This document shows, piece after piece, positions 8,966 through 18,328 of a stretch of 64,000 nucleotides of DNA. The translations under genes and the position numbers were made by a program. Position 1 is the stretch's first letter; each line of letters begins with the position of its first letter. The stretch spans positions 124,001 to 188,000 of the forward strand of contig NZ_JABAIH010000001.1 in assembly GCF_012641395.1 (NCBI RefSeq). Reading direction: 5' to 3'. This DNA comes from Rhizobium sp. P32RR-XVIII. GTDB lineage: Bacteria > Pseudomonadota > Alphaproteobacteria > Rhizobiales > Rhizobiaceae. The notes under the pieces are model-generated. The model was not told the DNA's origin. It made no database searches and saw only the letters and a program-made list of their open reading frames with translations.

Positions 8966-9355
8966 ATGTCACACGACCTTTTCGAAGCCGCCCGCGGCGC
9001 CATGGCCTTTGCCCATGCGCCCTATTCGAAGTTCCCGGTCGGCGCCGCGATCCGCGCCGAGGACGGCAAGGTCTACACCGGTGCCAATATCGAAAATCTC
9101 TCTTTCCCCCAGGGTTGGTGCGCCGAGCCGACGGCCATCGGCGCCATGATCATGGGCGGGGCGAAGAAGATTGTCGAAATGGCCGTGATTGCCGAGAAGT
9201 TGCCGCTCTGTCCGCCCTGCGGCGGCTGCCGGCAGAAGATCTCCGAATTCGCGTCCAAGGACACGAAGATCTATCTCTGCGATGAAGCCGGCGTAAAGAA
9301 AACGATGACGATGGAAGAGCTTCTTCCCTTCAGCTTCGAGACGGAACTCGGATGA
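8966..9355 (+). CDS. cdd: Cytidine deaminase
   Basis: A short (129-residue) tetrameric-type cytidine deaminase, which converts cytidine and deoxycytidine to uridine and deoxyuridine in the cytoplasm. The zinc site is complete: WCAEPTA supplies Cys52 and the proton-shuttling Glu54, and PPCGGC supplies Cys85 and Cys88. NIENLSFP is the substrate-binding segment. The stop overlaps the start of the next gene (ATGA). Its position directly after the permeases indicates that it acts on incoming nucleosides. Confidence 0.95.
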   Translation: MSHDLFEAARGAMAFAHAPYSKFPVGAAIRAEDGKVYTGANIENLSFPQGWCAEPTAIGAMIMGGAKKIVEMAVIAEKLPLCPPCGGCRQKISEFASKDTKIYLCDEAGVKKTMTMEELLPFSFETELG

Positions 9356-10155
9356 ACGCCGCCGTCGATCTGCTCGTCGGCAAGCTCGGCGGGCTCGTTC
9401 CGCGTCACGGCATCATTCTCGGCTCAGGCCTCGGCTCCCTTGTGGGCGAACTGAAGAATGCCGTGCGGACGCCCTACGGCGACCTGCCTGGCTTTCCTGT
9501 CAGCGCGGTCTCCGGACATGCAGGCGAAGTCGTATCTGGCCTTCTCGACGGCGTGCCCGTCATCATGCTGTCGGGCCGCGTGCATTTCTACGAAAGAGGC
9601 GATGCGAATGCGATGCGGCTGCCGATCGAGGTGCTCAAGGGCCTCGGTGTGCAATCGCTTTTTCTGACGAACTCGGCAGGCTCGCTGCGCGAGGAAATGC
9701 CGCCGGGCTCAGTAATGCAGGTCACCGACCACATCAATTATTCCGGCATGAATCCACTAATCGGCGAGGAAAGTGACGGTCGCTTCGTCGGCATGACGAA
9801 TGCCTATGACGCCGAGCTTGCCGCGTCGATGCGCAAGGCGGCCGAGAAGCTGGGTATCAAGCTCTTCCACGGCGTCTATATGTGGTTTTCCGGTCCGAGC
9901 TTCGAAACGCCGGCGGAAATCCGCATGGCGCGGATCCTCGGTGCGGACGCCGTCGGTATGTCGACCGTGCCGGAGGTCATCATCGCACGAATGCTGGGTT
10001 TGAGGGTTGCGGCAGCTTCCGTAATCACCAATTATGGGGCAGGCATGACCGGTTCGGAACTTAGCCACGAAGAAACCAAGGACATGGCGCCCGTTGGTGG
10101 CGCGAGTCTCGCCGCAATTTTGAAGGAAATGATTGCGGGTGAAGGGAAGCATTGA
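9352..10155 (+). CDS. Purine nucleoside phosphorylase
   Basis: A 267-residue phosphorylase of the PNP/MTAP family (trimeric type). It splits purine nucleosides with phosphate into free base and (deoxy)ribose 1-phosphate. Visible motifs are the phosphate-binding ILGSGLGSL near the N-terminus, GRVHFYE, the FLTNSAGSL segment and the family signature GMSTVPEVIIAR followed by VITNYGAGM. The length and motifs fit inosine/guanosine or xanthosine phosphorylase (punA/xapA type); specificity cannot be settled from sequence alone. It overlaps cdd by 4 bp and deoC by 1 bp. Confidence 0.92.
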   Translation: MNAAVDLLVGKLGGLVPRHGIILGSGLGSLVGELKNAVRTPYGDLPGFPVSAVSGHAGEVVSGLLDGVPVIMLSGRVHFYERGDANAMRLPIEVLKGLGVQSLFLTNSAGSLREEMPPGSVMQVTDHINYSGMNPLIGEESDGRFVGMTNAYDAELAASMRKAAEKLGIKLFHGVYMWFSGPSFETPAEIRMARILGADAVGMSTVPEVIIARMLGLRVAAASVITNYGAGMTGSELSHEETKDMAPVGGASLAAILKEMIAGEGKH

Positions 10156-10931
10156 TGAGCACTTACTCCCAGAAGGAGATGGCGGCGGTCGCGCTGTCGC
10201 TTCTTGACCTTACCAATCTGAAGGATGATTGCACCGAAGCGCAGATCGATGCGCTCTGCGCCCGTGCACAAACGCCCTACGGCAATAGTGCCGCGATCTG
10301 CATCTGGCCGCGCTTCGTCGCGCACGCACGCACGGTTCTCGGCAAAGGTCATCCGGTTCGCATTGCAACGGTTGTCAATTTTCCGTCCGGCGACATGGAA
10401 GTGGCCGACGTTGCCGCCGAGACGCGCGAGGCGATCGCAGACGGCGCCGATGACATCGACGTCGTCATTCCCTACCGCAAGTTCCTGGACGGCAATGAAA
10501 AGGCAGTAACCGACATGGTAACTGCGGTTCGCGCGGAATGCACCGGGGGTGTGCTGCTGAAGGTCATCCTGGAGACGGGTGAGATCAAGGATCCGAGCCT
10601 CATCCGCCGCGCATCCGAACTTGCAATCGACGCAGGTGCGGATTTTATCAAAACGTCCACCGGCAAGGTTGCCGTCAATGCGACGCTGGAGGCTGCTGAC
10701 ATCATGATCCGCGCGATCCGCCAGAGCGGCCGCAAGGTGGGCTTCAAGCCTGCGGGCGGCATCGGCTCTGTCGCGGACGCCGCCCTTTATCTCAGCCTTG
10801 CGCAGACGATCATGACGCCGGATTGGCCGATGCCGTCGACCTTCCGTTTCGGTGCATCGGGTCTGCTGGATGATATCCTCGCGGTCCTTGGCGGCGCCCA
10901 ATCGGCTCCCGCCAAGGCTTCGAGCTACTGA
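10155..10931 (+). CDS. deoC: Deoxyribose-phosphate aldolase
   Basis: A class I aldolase of about 258 residues. It cleaves 2-deoxyribose 5-phosphate to glyceraldehyde 3-phosphate and acetaldehyde. The Schiff-base lysine is in DFIKTSTG (Lys166) and the second active lysine in GFKPAGG (Lys198); VVNFPSGD is the substrate-pocket segment. The ATG at 10155 overlaps the stop of the preceding gene as TGATG. With deoA and deoB it sends the deoxyribose from imported nucleosides into central metabolism. Confidence 0.95.
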   Translation: MSTYSQKEMAAVALSLLDLTNLKDDCTEAQIDALCARAQTPYGNSAAICIWPRFVAHARTVLGKGHPVRIATVVNFPSGDMEVADVAAETREAIADGADDIDVVIPYRKFLDGNEKAVTDMVTAVRAECTGGVLLKVILETGEIKDPSLIRRASELAIDAGADFIKTSTGKVAVNATLEAADIMIRAIRQSGRKVGFKPAGGIGSVADAALYLSLAQTIMTPDWPMPSTFRFGASGLLDDILAVLGGAQSAPAKASSY

Positions 10932-10933
10932 GC

Positions 10934-12241
10934 ATGATCCCGCAGGAGATCATCCGGAAGAAGCGGAATGGCGGTGTCCTTTCTGCCGACGAAATCCAGT
11001 CCTTCATCGAGGCCCTTGCCGCCGGCCGGCTGTCCGAGGGCCAGATCGGCGCCTTCGCCATGGCCGTCTGGTTCAAGGGCATGTCGCGCGAGGAAACCGT
11101 TGCGCTGACGCTCGCCATGGCGCGCTCGGGCGCTATGCTCACATGGTCGGGAATCGATCGCCCGATTGCAGACAAGCATTCGACCGGCGGCGTCGGCGAC
11201 AACGTCTCGCTGATGCTGGCGCCGATTGCCGCTGCCTGTGGCCTTGCGGTGCCGATGATCTCCGGCCGCGGCCTCGGCCATACCGGCGGCACGCTCGACA
11301 AGCTGGATTCCATTCCGGGTTATGGAATTACGCCGGATGCGGCGCTTTTCCGCAAGGTCGTCGAGGAAGCCGGCTGTGCAATCATCGGCCAGACAGGCTC
11401 GCTGGCACCTGCTGACGGCAAGCTCTACGCCGTGCGCGATGTAACCGCCACCGTCGATTCCATTCCGTTGATCACGGCGTCCATTCTATCCAAGAAGCTC
11501 GCTGCGGGTCTTGAGACCCTGGTGCTCGACGTGAAAACCGGCAACGGCGCCTTCATGGCCGACCACGAGCAGGCAAAGCTCCTGGCACAGTCCCTGGTGG
11601 AAGTGGCAAACGGAGCAGGGGTCAGGACCTCCGCCTTGATCACCGACATGAACCAGCCGCTGGCGGACGCGGCGGGCAATGCCGTGGAAATATGGAACTG
11701 CCTCGGCTTCCTGACGGGGAGCAAGGCCGGAACGCGGCTCGAAGCCGTCGTTTTGGGCTTCGCAGCCGAGATGCTGGCGAGCTCCGGTATTTGTCCGTCC
11801 CTGGAAGATGGCGAAGTGAAAGCCCGCGCGGCACTGACGTCGGGCAAGGCGGCGGAGGTCTTTGGCCGCATGGTGCACATGCTCGGTGGCCCGGCGGATT
11901 TTGTCGAGAAGCCCGCAAACTATCTGGCGAAAGCGCCGATCGAAAAGCCGGTCGTGGCGAAAGAGAGCGGCTGGCTTTCAGCCTGCAATGCTCGCGAACT
12001 CGGCATTGCCGTTATCGATCTTGGCGGCGGGCGACGCCACCCGGCGGACAAGATTGACCATCGGGTGGGCTTCTCCGCTCTGCTGCCGCTCGGCAGCCGC
12101 GTCGAGAAGGGTGATACGATTGCCATCGTTCATGCCGCAAGCGAAGCGGCTGCGGAAAAGGCGGCCGCCTCACTCGGCGCAAACTACCGCGTCTCCGGCA
12201 ACGAGCCGTATCTGCCCCCGGTGATTTCAGGCCGTATCTGA
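10934..12241 (+). CDS. deoA: Thymidine phosphorylase
   Basis: A 435-residue pyrimidine phosphorylase. It converts thymidine and deoxyuridine to base plus deoxyribose 1-phosphate. Motifs seen are KHSTGGVGDNVS (phosphate binding), SGRGLGHTGGTLDKLDS (family signature), LILDVK-type LVLDVKTGNGAFM and the C-terminal RHPADKIDHRVG domain. The length is typical for DeoA. It is the last gene of the transporter operon; its stop abuts the end of the convergent retropepsin-like gene, so little room is left for a terminator. Confidence 0.95.
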   Translation: MIPQEIIRKKRNGGVLSADEIQSFIEALAAGRLSEGQIGAFAMAVWFKGMSREETVALTLAMARSGAMLTWSGIDRPIADKHSTGGVGDNVSLMLAPIAAACGLAVPMISGRGLGHTGGTLDKLDSIPGYGITPDAALFRKVVEEAGCAIIGQTGSLAPADGKLYAVRDVTATVDSIPLITASILSKKLAAGLETLVLDVKTGNGAFMADHEQAKLLAQSLVEVANGAGVRTSALITDMNQPLADAAGNAVEIWNCLGFLTGSKAGTRLEAVVLGFAAEMLASSGICPSLEDGEVKARAALTSGKAAEVFGRMVHMLGGPADFVEKPANYLAKAPIEKPVVAKESGWLSACNARELGIAVIDLGGGRRHPADKIDHRVGFSALLPLGSRVEKGDTIAIVHAASEAAAEKAAASLGANYRVSGNEPYLPPVISGRI

Positions 12242-12778
12242 CTATTGCTTCAGACTGAGCGCCCCGTCCGCGACCGAATAGGATTGCAGTTTCTTCAGGA
12301 AGCTCATGCCGACCAGCGTCATCGAAAGCGCCTCGTCCTTCAGCACGAAAGCCTCCACGCTCCGCACATGGATGCCGCCGATCTCGACGCGATCGAGCGT
12401 GACATGTGCGGCCTTGGTCTGGCCGTTTGCCGTATTGACGGCATAGCGGAAATCGAGCTGTCCGGCGCCGTAGCCGAGATGGCGGGCGAGGCTTTCGTTC
12501 AGGGCGACATAGGTCGCGCCGGTATCGATCAAGCCCTGCACCGGCTTGCCGTTGATCTTGAAGTCGCCCCTGTAGTGCCCCTGGGCATCGGCCTGAAGCA
12601 GCATCCTTCCGCTGCCGGAAGCCGGCACGGGCGAGCGAGCTTCGCCGGTCTGGACCGAAGTATGGGTGGCGGAAGCACTATCCGCGGCCGGCTGCTCGCC
12701 GATTCCGTGAAGAAGGGACGGCACCTGCGTGGCGAGTGCGACGGCTATGCTCGCGAAAATGACTGTACGCATGAGCAT
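12242..12778 (-). CDS. Retropepsin-like aspartic protease (TIGR02281 clan AA type)
   Basis: About 178 residues from the ATG at 12778; a GTG 30 bp upstream is also possible. An N-terminal signal anchor is followed by a low-complexity linker and a single retropepsin domain with the catalytic motif LIDTGATYVALN (Asp85 in this numbering) and the later MTLVGMSFLKKL segment. The enzyme would need to dimerise to build an active site, with the domain in the periplasm. It lies downstream of upp on the same strand but beyond a strong terminator, so it is probably expressed separately. The substrate is unknown. Confidence 0.85.
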   Translation of the reverse strand: MLMRTVIFASIAVALATQVPSLLHGIGEQPAADSASATHTSVQTGEARSPVPASGSGRMLLQADAQGHYRGDFKINGKPVQGLIDTGATYVALNESLARHLGYGAGQLDFRYAVNTANGQTKAAHVTLDRVEIGGIHVRSVEAFVLKDEALSMTLVGMSFLKKLQSYSVADGALSLKQ

Positions 12779-12875
12779 GAAACGGAGATCCTTACTCGCG
12801 TAAACCACGCATCATGCGGTCCACGATCAAAGCTGCTACGCCCTCAATCGCTGACAAGTTGCTAATGGCCATAGT

Positions 12876-12901
12876 AAAAAGGCCCGGATCTCTGTCCGGG
12901 C
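12876..12901 (-). terminator. Rho-independent terminator after upp
   Basis: On the minus strand GCCCGGA and TCCGGGC arms (12882-12888 and 12895-12901) form a 7-bp GC stem with a 6-base loop. The stem is followed by CC and TTTTT (12876-12880). It lies about 40 bp past the upp stop codon. Confidence 0.85.
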
Positions 12902-12938
12902 TATGCAAGTCGTCGGATTTAGTAAAGAAAAGCTGAAG

Positions 12939-13568
12939 CTATTTCGTGCCGTACATGCGGTCGCCTGCATCCCCGAGACCCGGCATGATATAGCCTTTCT
13001 CGTTGAGATGGCTGTCGATCGCGGCGGTGAAGACCTGAACATCGGGATGTGCCGCGCGGAAATTCTTGATGCCTTCCGGGGCGGCCAGCAGGCAGAGGAA
13101 GCGGATATTGTGCGCGCCGCGCTCCTTCAGCTTGTCGATTGCCGCAATCGAGGAATTGCCGGTCGCCAGCATCGGGTCGACGACGATGATCAGTCGCTCT
13201 GCAACATCTTCCGGTGCCTTGAAGTAGTATTCCACCGGCTGCAGCGTTTCATGATCTCGGTAGACGCCGATATGGGAAACGCGAGCTGAAGGGACGAGAT
13301 CGAGCATGCCTTCGAGCAGCCCGTTGCCGGCGCGCAGGATCGAGGCGAAGACGAGCTTCTTGCCTTCCAGGATCGGCGATTCCATGGTCTGAAGCGGCGT
13401 CTCGATGGTTTCCATCGTCAGCTCGAGATCACGCGTCACCTCGTAGCAGAGCAGGGTCGAGATTTCCCGGAGCAGCCGGCGGAAGCTGCCCGTCGATGTC
13501 TCCTTGCGCCGCATGATCGTGAGTTTGTGCTGCACAAGCGGGTGGTTGATGACGGTGACGCCTTCCAT
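12939..13568 (-). CDS. upp: Uracil phosphoribosyltransferase
   Basis: A 209-residue enzyme that joins uracil and PRPP to give UMP. The PRPP-binding signature [17 protein letters not shown] is in the second half, and the C-terminal [14 protein letters not shown] is the family-specific uracil-binding end. The start at 13568 has AGAGAGG upstream. It follows add at 108 bp and salvages the uracil produced by the phosphorylase of the facing operon. Confidence 0.95.
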   Translation of the reverse strand: MEGVTVINHPLVQHKLTIMRRKETSTGSFRRLLREISTLLCYEVTRDLELTMETIETPLQTMESPILEGKKLVFASILRAGNGLLEGMLDLVPSARVSHIGVYRDHETLQPVEYYFKAPEDVAERLIIVVDPMLATGNSSIAAIDKLKERGAHNIRFLCLLAAPEGIKNFRAAHPDVQVFTAAIDSHLNEKGYIMPGLGDAGDRMYGTK

Positions 13569-13614
13569 GGCCGAGCCTCTCTTTAATTGTTCTTATAAGA
13601 CGGTTCTTTCATGG

Positions 13615-13647
13615 AAATCGCCTCAACCGCAAGAGTGGAGGCGATTT
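13615..13647 (-). terminator. Hairpin between add and upp
   Basis: Arms AAATCGCCTC (13615-13624) and GAGGCGATTT (13638-13647) form a perfect 10-bp stem with a 13-base loop. It lies just past the add stop codon. No T-run follows on the minus strand, so it may be a partial terminator or an mRNA 3' stabiliser rather than a full stop. Confidence 0.5.
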
Positions 13648-13676
13648 TCACGTCACGATCCCCAGTCTCGGGCGGC

Positions 13677-14645
13677 TCAAAGCCGGGCGAGCAGCGCCAC
13701 ACGGGTTGCTTCGTCGACGAAGGCCGCTTCGATGGCAGTCCGCGTCAGCGCGTTGATTTCGCTGTCGTTGAAGCCGAAGGCATCGGAGGCGAGCTCATAT
13801 TCCCGCTTCAGAGACGTATGGAAAAACGGCGGATCGTCGGAACTGATCGTCACCCGAACGCCGGTTTCCTTGAGCTTGCGGAGCGGATGCGCAGCGAAAT
13901 CGGGGAACACGTTCAGGGCAATGTTGGAGCCCGGGCAGACCTCGAGTACAGTCCCGAGGTCGGCAAGCCGCTTCACGAGATCGGCATCTTCGATGGCGCG
14001 AACGCCGTGGCCGATTCGCGACGGACGCACGACGTCCAGTGCGTCGGAAACGCTGAAGGCGCCGCAGACCTCGCCGGCGTGGATCGTCAGACCGAGCCCG
14101 GCGTCGCGAGCGATATCAAAGGCACGGGCGTAGTCGGCCACACGGCCCATGCGCTCCTCGCCAGCCAGATTGAACCCGGTGATCAGCGGGTTGCCGGCTT
14201 TGGCGGCGTACTCCGCAGCGCCGATCACGCTCTCAGGTCCGAAATGCCGTTCACCTGTTACGATCAGCCGCGCTTCGATGCCGCTCTTCGCCTTCGCCCG
14301 GCGAATACCTTCGCAGACCCCGGCGATATAGGCGTCCGCGCCAAGCCCGATGCGCTTTCCATGGTCCGGCGAAACGATGAGCTCGCTGTAAATCGTGCCG
14401 ATCTCGGCAAGCTCCTGCAGATAGGTTTCGGTCAACAGCGCGTAGTCCTCGTCGGTCTTATAGACCTCGGAGACTTTGTCGTAGCATTCGAGAAAGCTTG
14501 CAAAATCATGCCAGACATAGGCACCGCCGCGGAGATAGGCGCTGATGTCGATATTGTACTTGCGGGCCTGCGCTTCCGTCAGCGCCGGGGGTGCGGCACC
14601 CTCGAGATGACAGTGCAGCTCGGCCTTCTTCAGATGCAATGTCAT
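13677..14645 (-). CDS. add: Adenosine deaminase
   Basis: A 322-residue metal-dependent deaminase that converts (deoxy)adenosine to (deoxy)inosine. The zinc ligands are in ELHCHLEGA near the N-terminus; the catalytic Glu is in IHAGEVCG, followed by RIGHGV and ISSDDPPFF (zinc Asp). The start overlaps the deoB stop by 4 bp (ATGA), so the two are co-translated. Together with the purine nucleoside phosphorylase across the way it completes purine nucleoside breakdown. Confidence 0.95.
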   Translation of the reverse strand: MTLHLKKAELHCHLEGAAPPALTEAQARKYNIDISAYLRGGAYVWHDFASFLECYDKVSEVYKTDEDYALLTETYLQELAEIGTIYSELIVSPDHGKRIGLGADAYIAGVCEGIRRAKAKSGIEARLIVTGERHFGPESVIGAAEYAAKAGNPLITGFNLAGEERMGRVADYARAFDIARDAGLGLTIHAGEVCGAFSVSDALDVVRPSRIGHGVRAIEDADLVKRLADLGTVLEVCPGSNIALNVFPDFAAHPLRKLKETGVRVTISSDDPPFFHTSLKREYELASDAFGFNDSEINALTRTAIEAAFVDEATRVALLARL

Positions 14646-15862
14646 AGAAAGCTTCTCCCATGCGGTCCTGCGGCGATGCCGAGATGCCGGGCGACGGTCT
14701 CGCCGATATCAGCATAGGTGCTGCGAATGCCGATATTGCGTGACTTCAATCCCGGGCCATAAGCGATGATCGGCACGCGTTCGCGCGTATGATCCGTGCC
14801 GCGCCAGGTCGGGTCGCAGCCATGATCGGCCGTGAGGATGACAAGATCGCCGGGTGTGAGCTTGCGGTGGACGTCCGGCAGCCGCGCATCGAAGGCTTCC
14901 AGCGCCGCGGCATAACCCGGAACGTCACGGCGATGGCCATAGACCATGTCAAAGTCGACAAAGTTTGTGAAAACGAGGTCGCCGTCTTGTGCCTCTTCCA
15001 TCGCGGCAAGTGAAGCGTCCATCAATGCGTCGTTGCCGTTGGCCTTGATTACCCTTGAGACGCCTTGATGCGCGAAAATATCACCGATCTTGCCGACGGC
15101 GTGAACCTTGCGGCCCTCCTTGACGAGCCGGTCAAGCAGCGTTGGCTCTGGAGGCGGCACCGAAAAATCCCGGCGATTGCCGGTGCGCTCAAAGGTCGAG
15201 GAGCTTTCGCCGACGAAGGGGCGGGCAATGACCCGGCCGATATTGTAATGGTCGAGGAGCGCGCGGGCGATGCGGCAGAAACTCAGCAGGCGGTCCAGGC
15301 CGAAATGCGTCTCATGTGCTGCAACCTGGAAGACGGAGTCTGCCGATGTATAGCAGATCGGCTTGCCGGTGCGGATGTGCTCCTCGCCGAAACGGGCGAT
15401 GATTTCCGTGCCCGAGGCATGGCAGTTGCCGAGAATTCCTGGAACCTCCGCCGCGCTGCAGAGCGCCTCGATAAACTGTGGGGGAAAGGCGTCTCCCTCT
15501 GTGGGGAAATATCCCCAATCGAATGTCACCGGCGTTCCGGCGATTTCCCAATGCCCCGACGGCGTGTCCTTGCCGCGGGAGACTTCATTGGCGCAGCCGT
15601 GGATGCCGTAAACCTTCTCCGGAATCGGCATGCCGTCTGGAAAGCGCCCGGTCGCGGTCTTCGCGATCTGCATCAGCCCGAGCGCCGACATGTTGGGAAG
15701 AGAAAGCGGGCCGGAGCGCAAGCCTGCCCTATCAGCGGCCCCGGCTGCACAAAACTCCGCAATATGGCCAAGCGTATCTGAGCCGTCGTCGCCATAGGCA
15801 ACGGCATCCGGGCCCCCGCCGACGCCGAAGGAATCAAGGACAAAAAGAAATGCACGCGCCAT
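14642..15862 (-). CDS. deoB: Phosphopentomutase
   Basis: A 406-residue enzyme of the alkaline phosphatase superfamily. It interconverts (deoxy)ribose 1-phosphate and 5-phosphate, the step between the phosphorylases and DeoC. Metal-site motifs are [13 protein letters not shown] at the N-terminus, GSDTLGH and the C-terminal [21 protein letters not shown] chose the ATG at 15862 (MARAFLF); a TTG 6 bp upstream is unlikely. It is the first gene of the deoB-add-upp unit. Confidence 0.95.
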   Translation of the reverse strand: MARAFLFVLDSFGVGGGPDAVAYGDDGSDTLGHIAEFCAAGAADRAGLRSGPLSLPNMSALGLMQIAKTATGRFPDGMPIPEKVYGIHGCANEVSRGKDTPSGHWEIAGTPVTFDWGYFPTEGDAFPPQFIEALCSAAEVPGILGNCHASGTEIIARFGEEHIRTGKPICYTSADSVFQVAAHETHFGLDRLLSFCRIARALLDHYNIGRVIARPFVGESSSTFERTGNRRDFSVPPPEPTLLDRLVKEGRKVHAVGKIGDIFAHQGVSRVIKANGNDALMDASLAAMEEAQDGDLVFTNFVDFDMVYGHRRDVPGYAAALEAFDARLPDVHRKLTPGDLVILTADHGCDPTWRGTDHTRERVPIIAYGPGLKSRNIGIRSTYADIGETVARHLGIAAGPHGRSFL

Positions 15863-15960
15863 CTTCAATCATCACGCTAAGCGGCTGGAGAGCCGCAGTC
15901 TCGGCGAGGCATACAGCGCGATCGCATTCTTGGCAAATTTCGGGGAAGGGAATGCCGCGG

Positions 15961-16545
15961 TCAGCAATCGCCGCAGGTGACGTCCTTGCCTTGCCGCTGC
16001 CGGTAATAATAGGTTCGGCGGATGGTGATCTGCTGCATATTGCTGGGAAGGAAGCTCGGTCCAAACGCGAGCAGCTTGTAGGGAATGCTGAGGTCGGCCC
16101 GCACGAGAAAGCTATCTGCTTTTTGCAGCTCGGCGGGGATTCCGCTAACAGGGGAATTTGCGGCATAGGGCGCGGTCGCCGCGTCGTTTGCCCAGGACCA
16201 AAGAACCTTGGCGTTGGCACCGGTGTCGATATCGATGCCGGTCAATTCGATCTGAATGTCGGTTGTATCGAAAGGAACGAAGATCCCGTCGGCAACCGAG
16301 GCTATGTCCGTCAACGAGCTTTTGGTGACATTCTCCTGCTGCGTGACAAGATCCGCAATCGAGCCGGCAGCGCGGCTGGCGCGTTTGCTGACACTCAGCC
16401 CAAGCGTGGTCTCGAAGGCACCGATATAGAGCATAACCAGGACGGGAAAGAGGATGGCGAATTCGATTGCGCCAACGCCGCTGCGGTCATGCCCGAGGTG
16501 GACGAGCTTCGCTTTCAGCCGCATCAGGATTCCGGTCGCGGCCAT
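15961..16545 (-). CDS. TadE/TadG-like pseudopilin (minor pilin)
   Basis: A 194-residue protein with the TadE-like N-terminus: DRSGVGAIEFAILFPVLVMLYIGAFE, a short basic leader, a Gly before a hydrophobic helix and Glu in the fifth-position style. The rest is a periplasmic domain ending in CGDC. Such minor pilins are processed by the CpaA peptidase and help assemble Flp pili. It overlaps the upstream TadE-like gene by 1 bp (TGATG), so the two form one unit. Confidence 0.8.
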   Translation of the reverse strand: MAATGILMRLKAKLVHLGHDRSGVGAIEFAILFPVLVMLYIGAFETTLGLSVSKRASRAAGSIADLVTQQENVTKSSLTDIASVADGIFVPFDTTDIQIELTGIDIDTGANAKVLWSWANDAATAPYAANSPVSGIPAELQKADSFLVRADLSIPYKLLAFGPSFLPSNMQQITIRRTYYYRQRQGKDVTCGDC

Positions 16546-17186
16546 CAGTATTTCTCGTTCTCGAAGGCTGCGGTCGCGACGATAAGGTAGTCATTCAGCC
16601 TTGCGCCGGTCGTCGTCTTGTATGGGGTAATATACGGCCTGATAAGGTCGGTGATGATCTGCCAGTGGTAATAGGCGCGCACCATATTGATCGAGCCGGA
16701 GCCGCCCGGTGAATACTGCAGCGCCGATGTATCGAGGCCAGTCGCATTCATCGGAATCGTATCCGGAATATCGGAAAACTTGCTGAACGTGCGGACATCG
16801 AGCCAGAGCTTGTTCGGCGTCGTGATTTCGGCTTCGGAACACTGAATGAGGATAGAGACCTCGCCGCAAAACTCCCGCCGGAAGGCCGTCTGATCCATGT
16901 AGGTCGGCTGTCCGGCGACATTGGTAATTTGTCCGGTCCGCATCTTGCGGCTCATGGTATCGACGGCATTGGATACAAGTTGCTCTGCAGCGAACGCCAC
17001 AAAAGTTTCCAGGATTGCGAAGATCACCATGAAATAAGGAATTGCGAGCAGCGCGAATTCGATCGCTGTCGACCCGTCGCGCGAGCGCGCAAATGACTTC
17101 CATCGGCTCTGCTTGGCCGGCTGCGTGCAGGCGCCGTCTGCCTGGTGATCATTTGCCGCCATCGCGCCATCCGGAAGAAGGTTCAT
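16545..17186 (-). CDS. TadE-like pilus assembly protein
   Basis: A 213-residue protein with a longer cytoplasmic leader (about 35 residues) followed by RDGSTAIEFALLAIPYFMVIFAILE, the TadE pseudopilin motif. The remainder is a periplasmic domain with two cysteines (CGEV and QCSEAE). An internal ATG at 17162 is an alternative start. It is paired with the next TadE/G-like gene and probably co-regulated with the divergent pilus genes. Confidence 0.8.
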   Translation of the reverse strand: MNLLPDGAMAANDHQADGACTQPAKQSRWKSFARSRDGSTAIEFALLAIPYFMVIFAILETFVAFAAEQLVSNAVDTMSRKMRTGQITNVAGQPTYMDQTAFRREFCGEVSILIQCSEAEITTPNKLWLDVRTFSKFSDIPDTIPMNATGLDTSALQYSPGGSGSINMVRAYYHWQIITDLIRPYITPYKTTTGARLNDYLIVATAAFENEKY

Positions 17187-17275
17187 GTGGCGATCGTAGA
17201 GCGGGTTCGTTGATTTTCCGTTTCAGGCTGGGGCGACAATTTAACGGATGATGACAGGCCCAGCTCGTGCGCGGA

Positions 17276-17695
17276 TCAGCCGCCGGCGGCAGCATCTGCG
17301 GTATTATTCTGCTGGGTGTGCTGTTCGCAGTTCGGCGTACAGGAAAGGACGGAGCGATCGGTCTGGCGGTAGACGCGCACCGTGTTGCCTTCGTCAATCG
17401 AGACAAGAACCGTCTCGTCGAGTATCGCGTTGCCGTCGGCGTCAAGCAGGACGATATTGGTTGTCCCGAAACTGCGGCCGGTAAGCACGATCGTCTTTGC
17501 ATCGGCAACCGTCGCGTCGGCAACCTTGGCGTTGCCGATGATCACTTTGCTGGCTGGCCGGTCGAGCTTCAGTACACGCGCGTGATCCATGTAGACGCGC
17601 AGCACGTCTTCCTCGGCGCGCAATGGAACCTGAAGCCCGCAAAGCCCGAGCATCGCGGTTGAAAAAAATGCAATAGTCTTGCCGCCCGATGGCAT
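17276..17695 (-). CDS. Stand-alone CpaC N-domain protein (pilus formation protein N)
   Basis: A 139-residue secreted protein: a signal peptide ending near PLRAEE, then one domain of the pilus-formation N-terminal type (VYMDHARVLKLDRPASKVIIGN, then DATVADAKTIVLTGRSFGTTNIVLLD). The same domain forms the N-terminus of the secretin CpaC about 2.5 kb away. It has no secretin domain. The C-terminus carries a CTPNCEQ cysteine pair and an Asn/Ala-rich tail. It probably assists the pilus secretin, or is a truncated paralogue turned accessory. GAGAG precedes the ATG. Confidence 0.8.
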   Translation of the reverse strand: MPSGGKTIAFFSTAMLGLCGLQVPLRAEEDVLRVYMDHARVLKLDRPASKVIIGNAKVADATVADAKTIVLTGRSFGTTNIVLLDADGNAILDETVLVSIDEGNTVRVYRQTDRSVLSCTPNCEQHTQQNNTADAAAGG

Positions 17696-18096
17696 ATCGC
17701 TCTCTTGATTAGAATCCGGCAGAATTTTGAAACAGGATGGAAAAAAATGGTGAATGAAGCTTTAAGAATTATTCAAAGTGATCGATAGCATTACGCTTTT
17801 ATCCAAAATGGATCGGATGAGGACGTCCTCTCGGTCGCGATGTTTTCAAGTGGCACAATTGGTGCAGCGTTTTAGCGCTTCTTGGAAGCGCGGCGATTTA
17901 TAAGCTCTCTCGCATCCGGTAAAATTGAATATAACCGAGTAACGCCGTGCTTACCATTCGTTTTTTTACTTTAGCATTTACGAATTGCTAACCCTTTTCC
18001 TTAAGCCGATTGAAACGGCGCCCCGTTAGGTTGTGGCAATCCGATCAACGGTAACAGTTGGCGGACGTGCTGAACCTCAACTGGAGTGGAGTAACC
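17696..18096. promoter_or_regulatory. Divergent intergenic region between pilus units
   Basis: About 400 bases without a gene, more AT-rich than its surroundings, separating the minus-strand CpaC-N/TadE unit from pilA. It must hold both promoters. I see T-rich tracts (around 17960) but no box good enough to name. An imperfect TTAA-like pair near 17989-18004 falls short of the CtrA pattern. Confidence 0.5.
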
Positions 18097-18306
18097 ATGA
18101 CCAAGCTTTTTAGCCGTTTTCTGAAGGACGAATCCGGCGCGACTGCAATTGAATACGGCCTGATCGCAGCGCTCATTTCTGTGGCGCTCATCGCGGGTGC
18201 ATCGAGCCTCGGCGGTAGCCTGAACAACACGTTCCAGAACCTTTCGACGAAGATGAGTAGCGCTACAACCAACACAGGGGTCACGCCTGCGCCGACGACG
18301 CCGTAA
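18097..18306 (+). CDS. pilA: Flp-type IVb major pilin
   Basis: A 69-residue prepilin. The short leader MTKLFSRFLKDESG ends in Gly, followed by ATAIEYGLIAALISVALI. Cleavage after Gly14 leaves Glu at position 5 and Tyr at 6, the Flp hallmark. The tail is rich in Ser, Thr, Asn and Pro. GGAGTGGAG lies just ahead of the ATG at 18097; an in-frame start 39 bp upstream is not needed. Own hairpins follow, so this gene can be expressed far above the assembly genes. Confidence 0.93.
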   Translation: MTKLFSRFLKDESGATAIEYGLIAALISVALIAGASSLGGSLNNTFQNLSTKMSSATTNTGVTPAPTTP

Positions 18307-18328
18307 TAAGGTTGCCTTCATTTTTGGT

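Noticed and set aside
17989..18004. A possible CtrA box upstream of pilA
   Set aside because: Spacing and bases do not fit TTAA-N7-TTAAC on either strand; only a loose resemblance.
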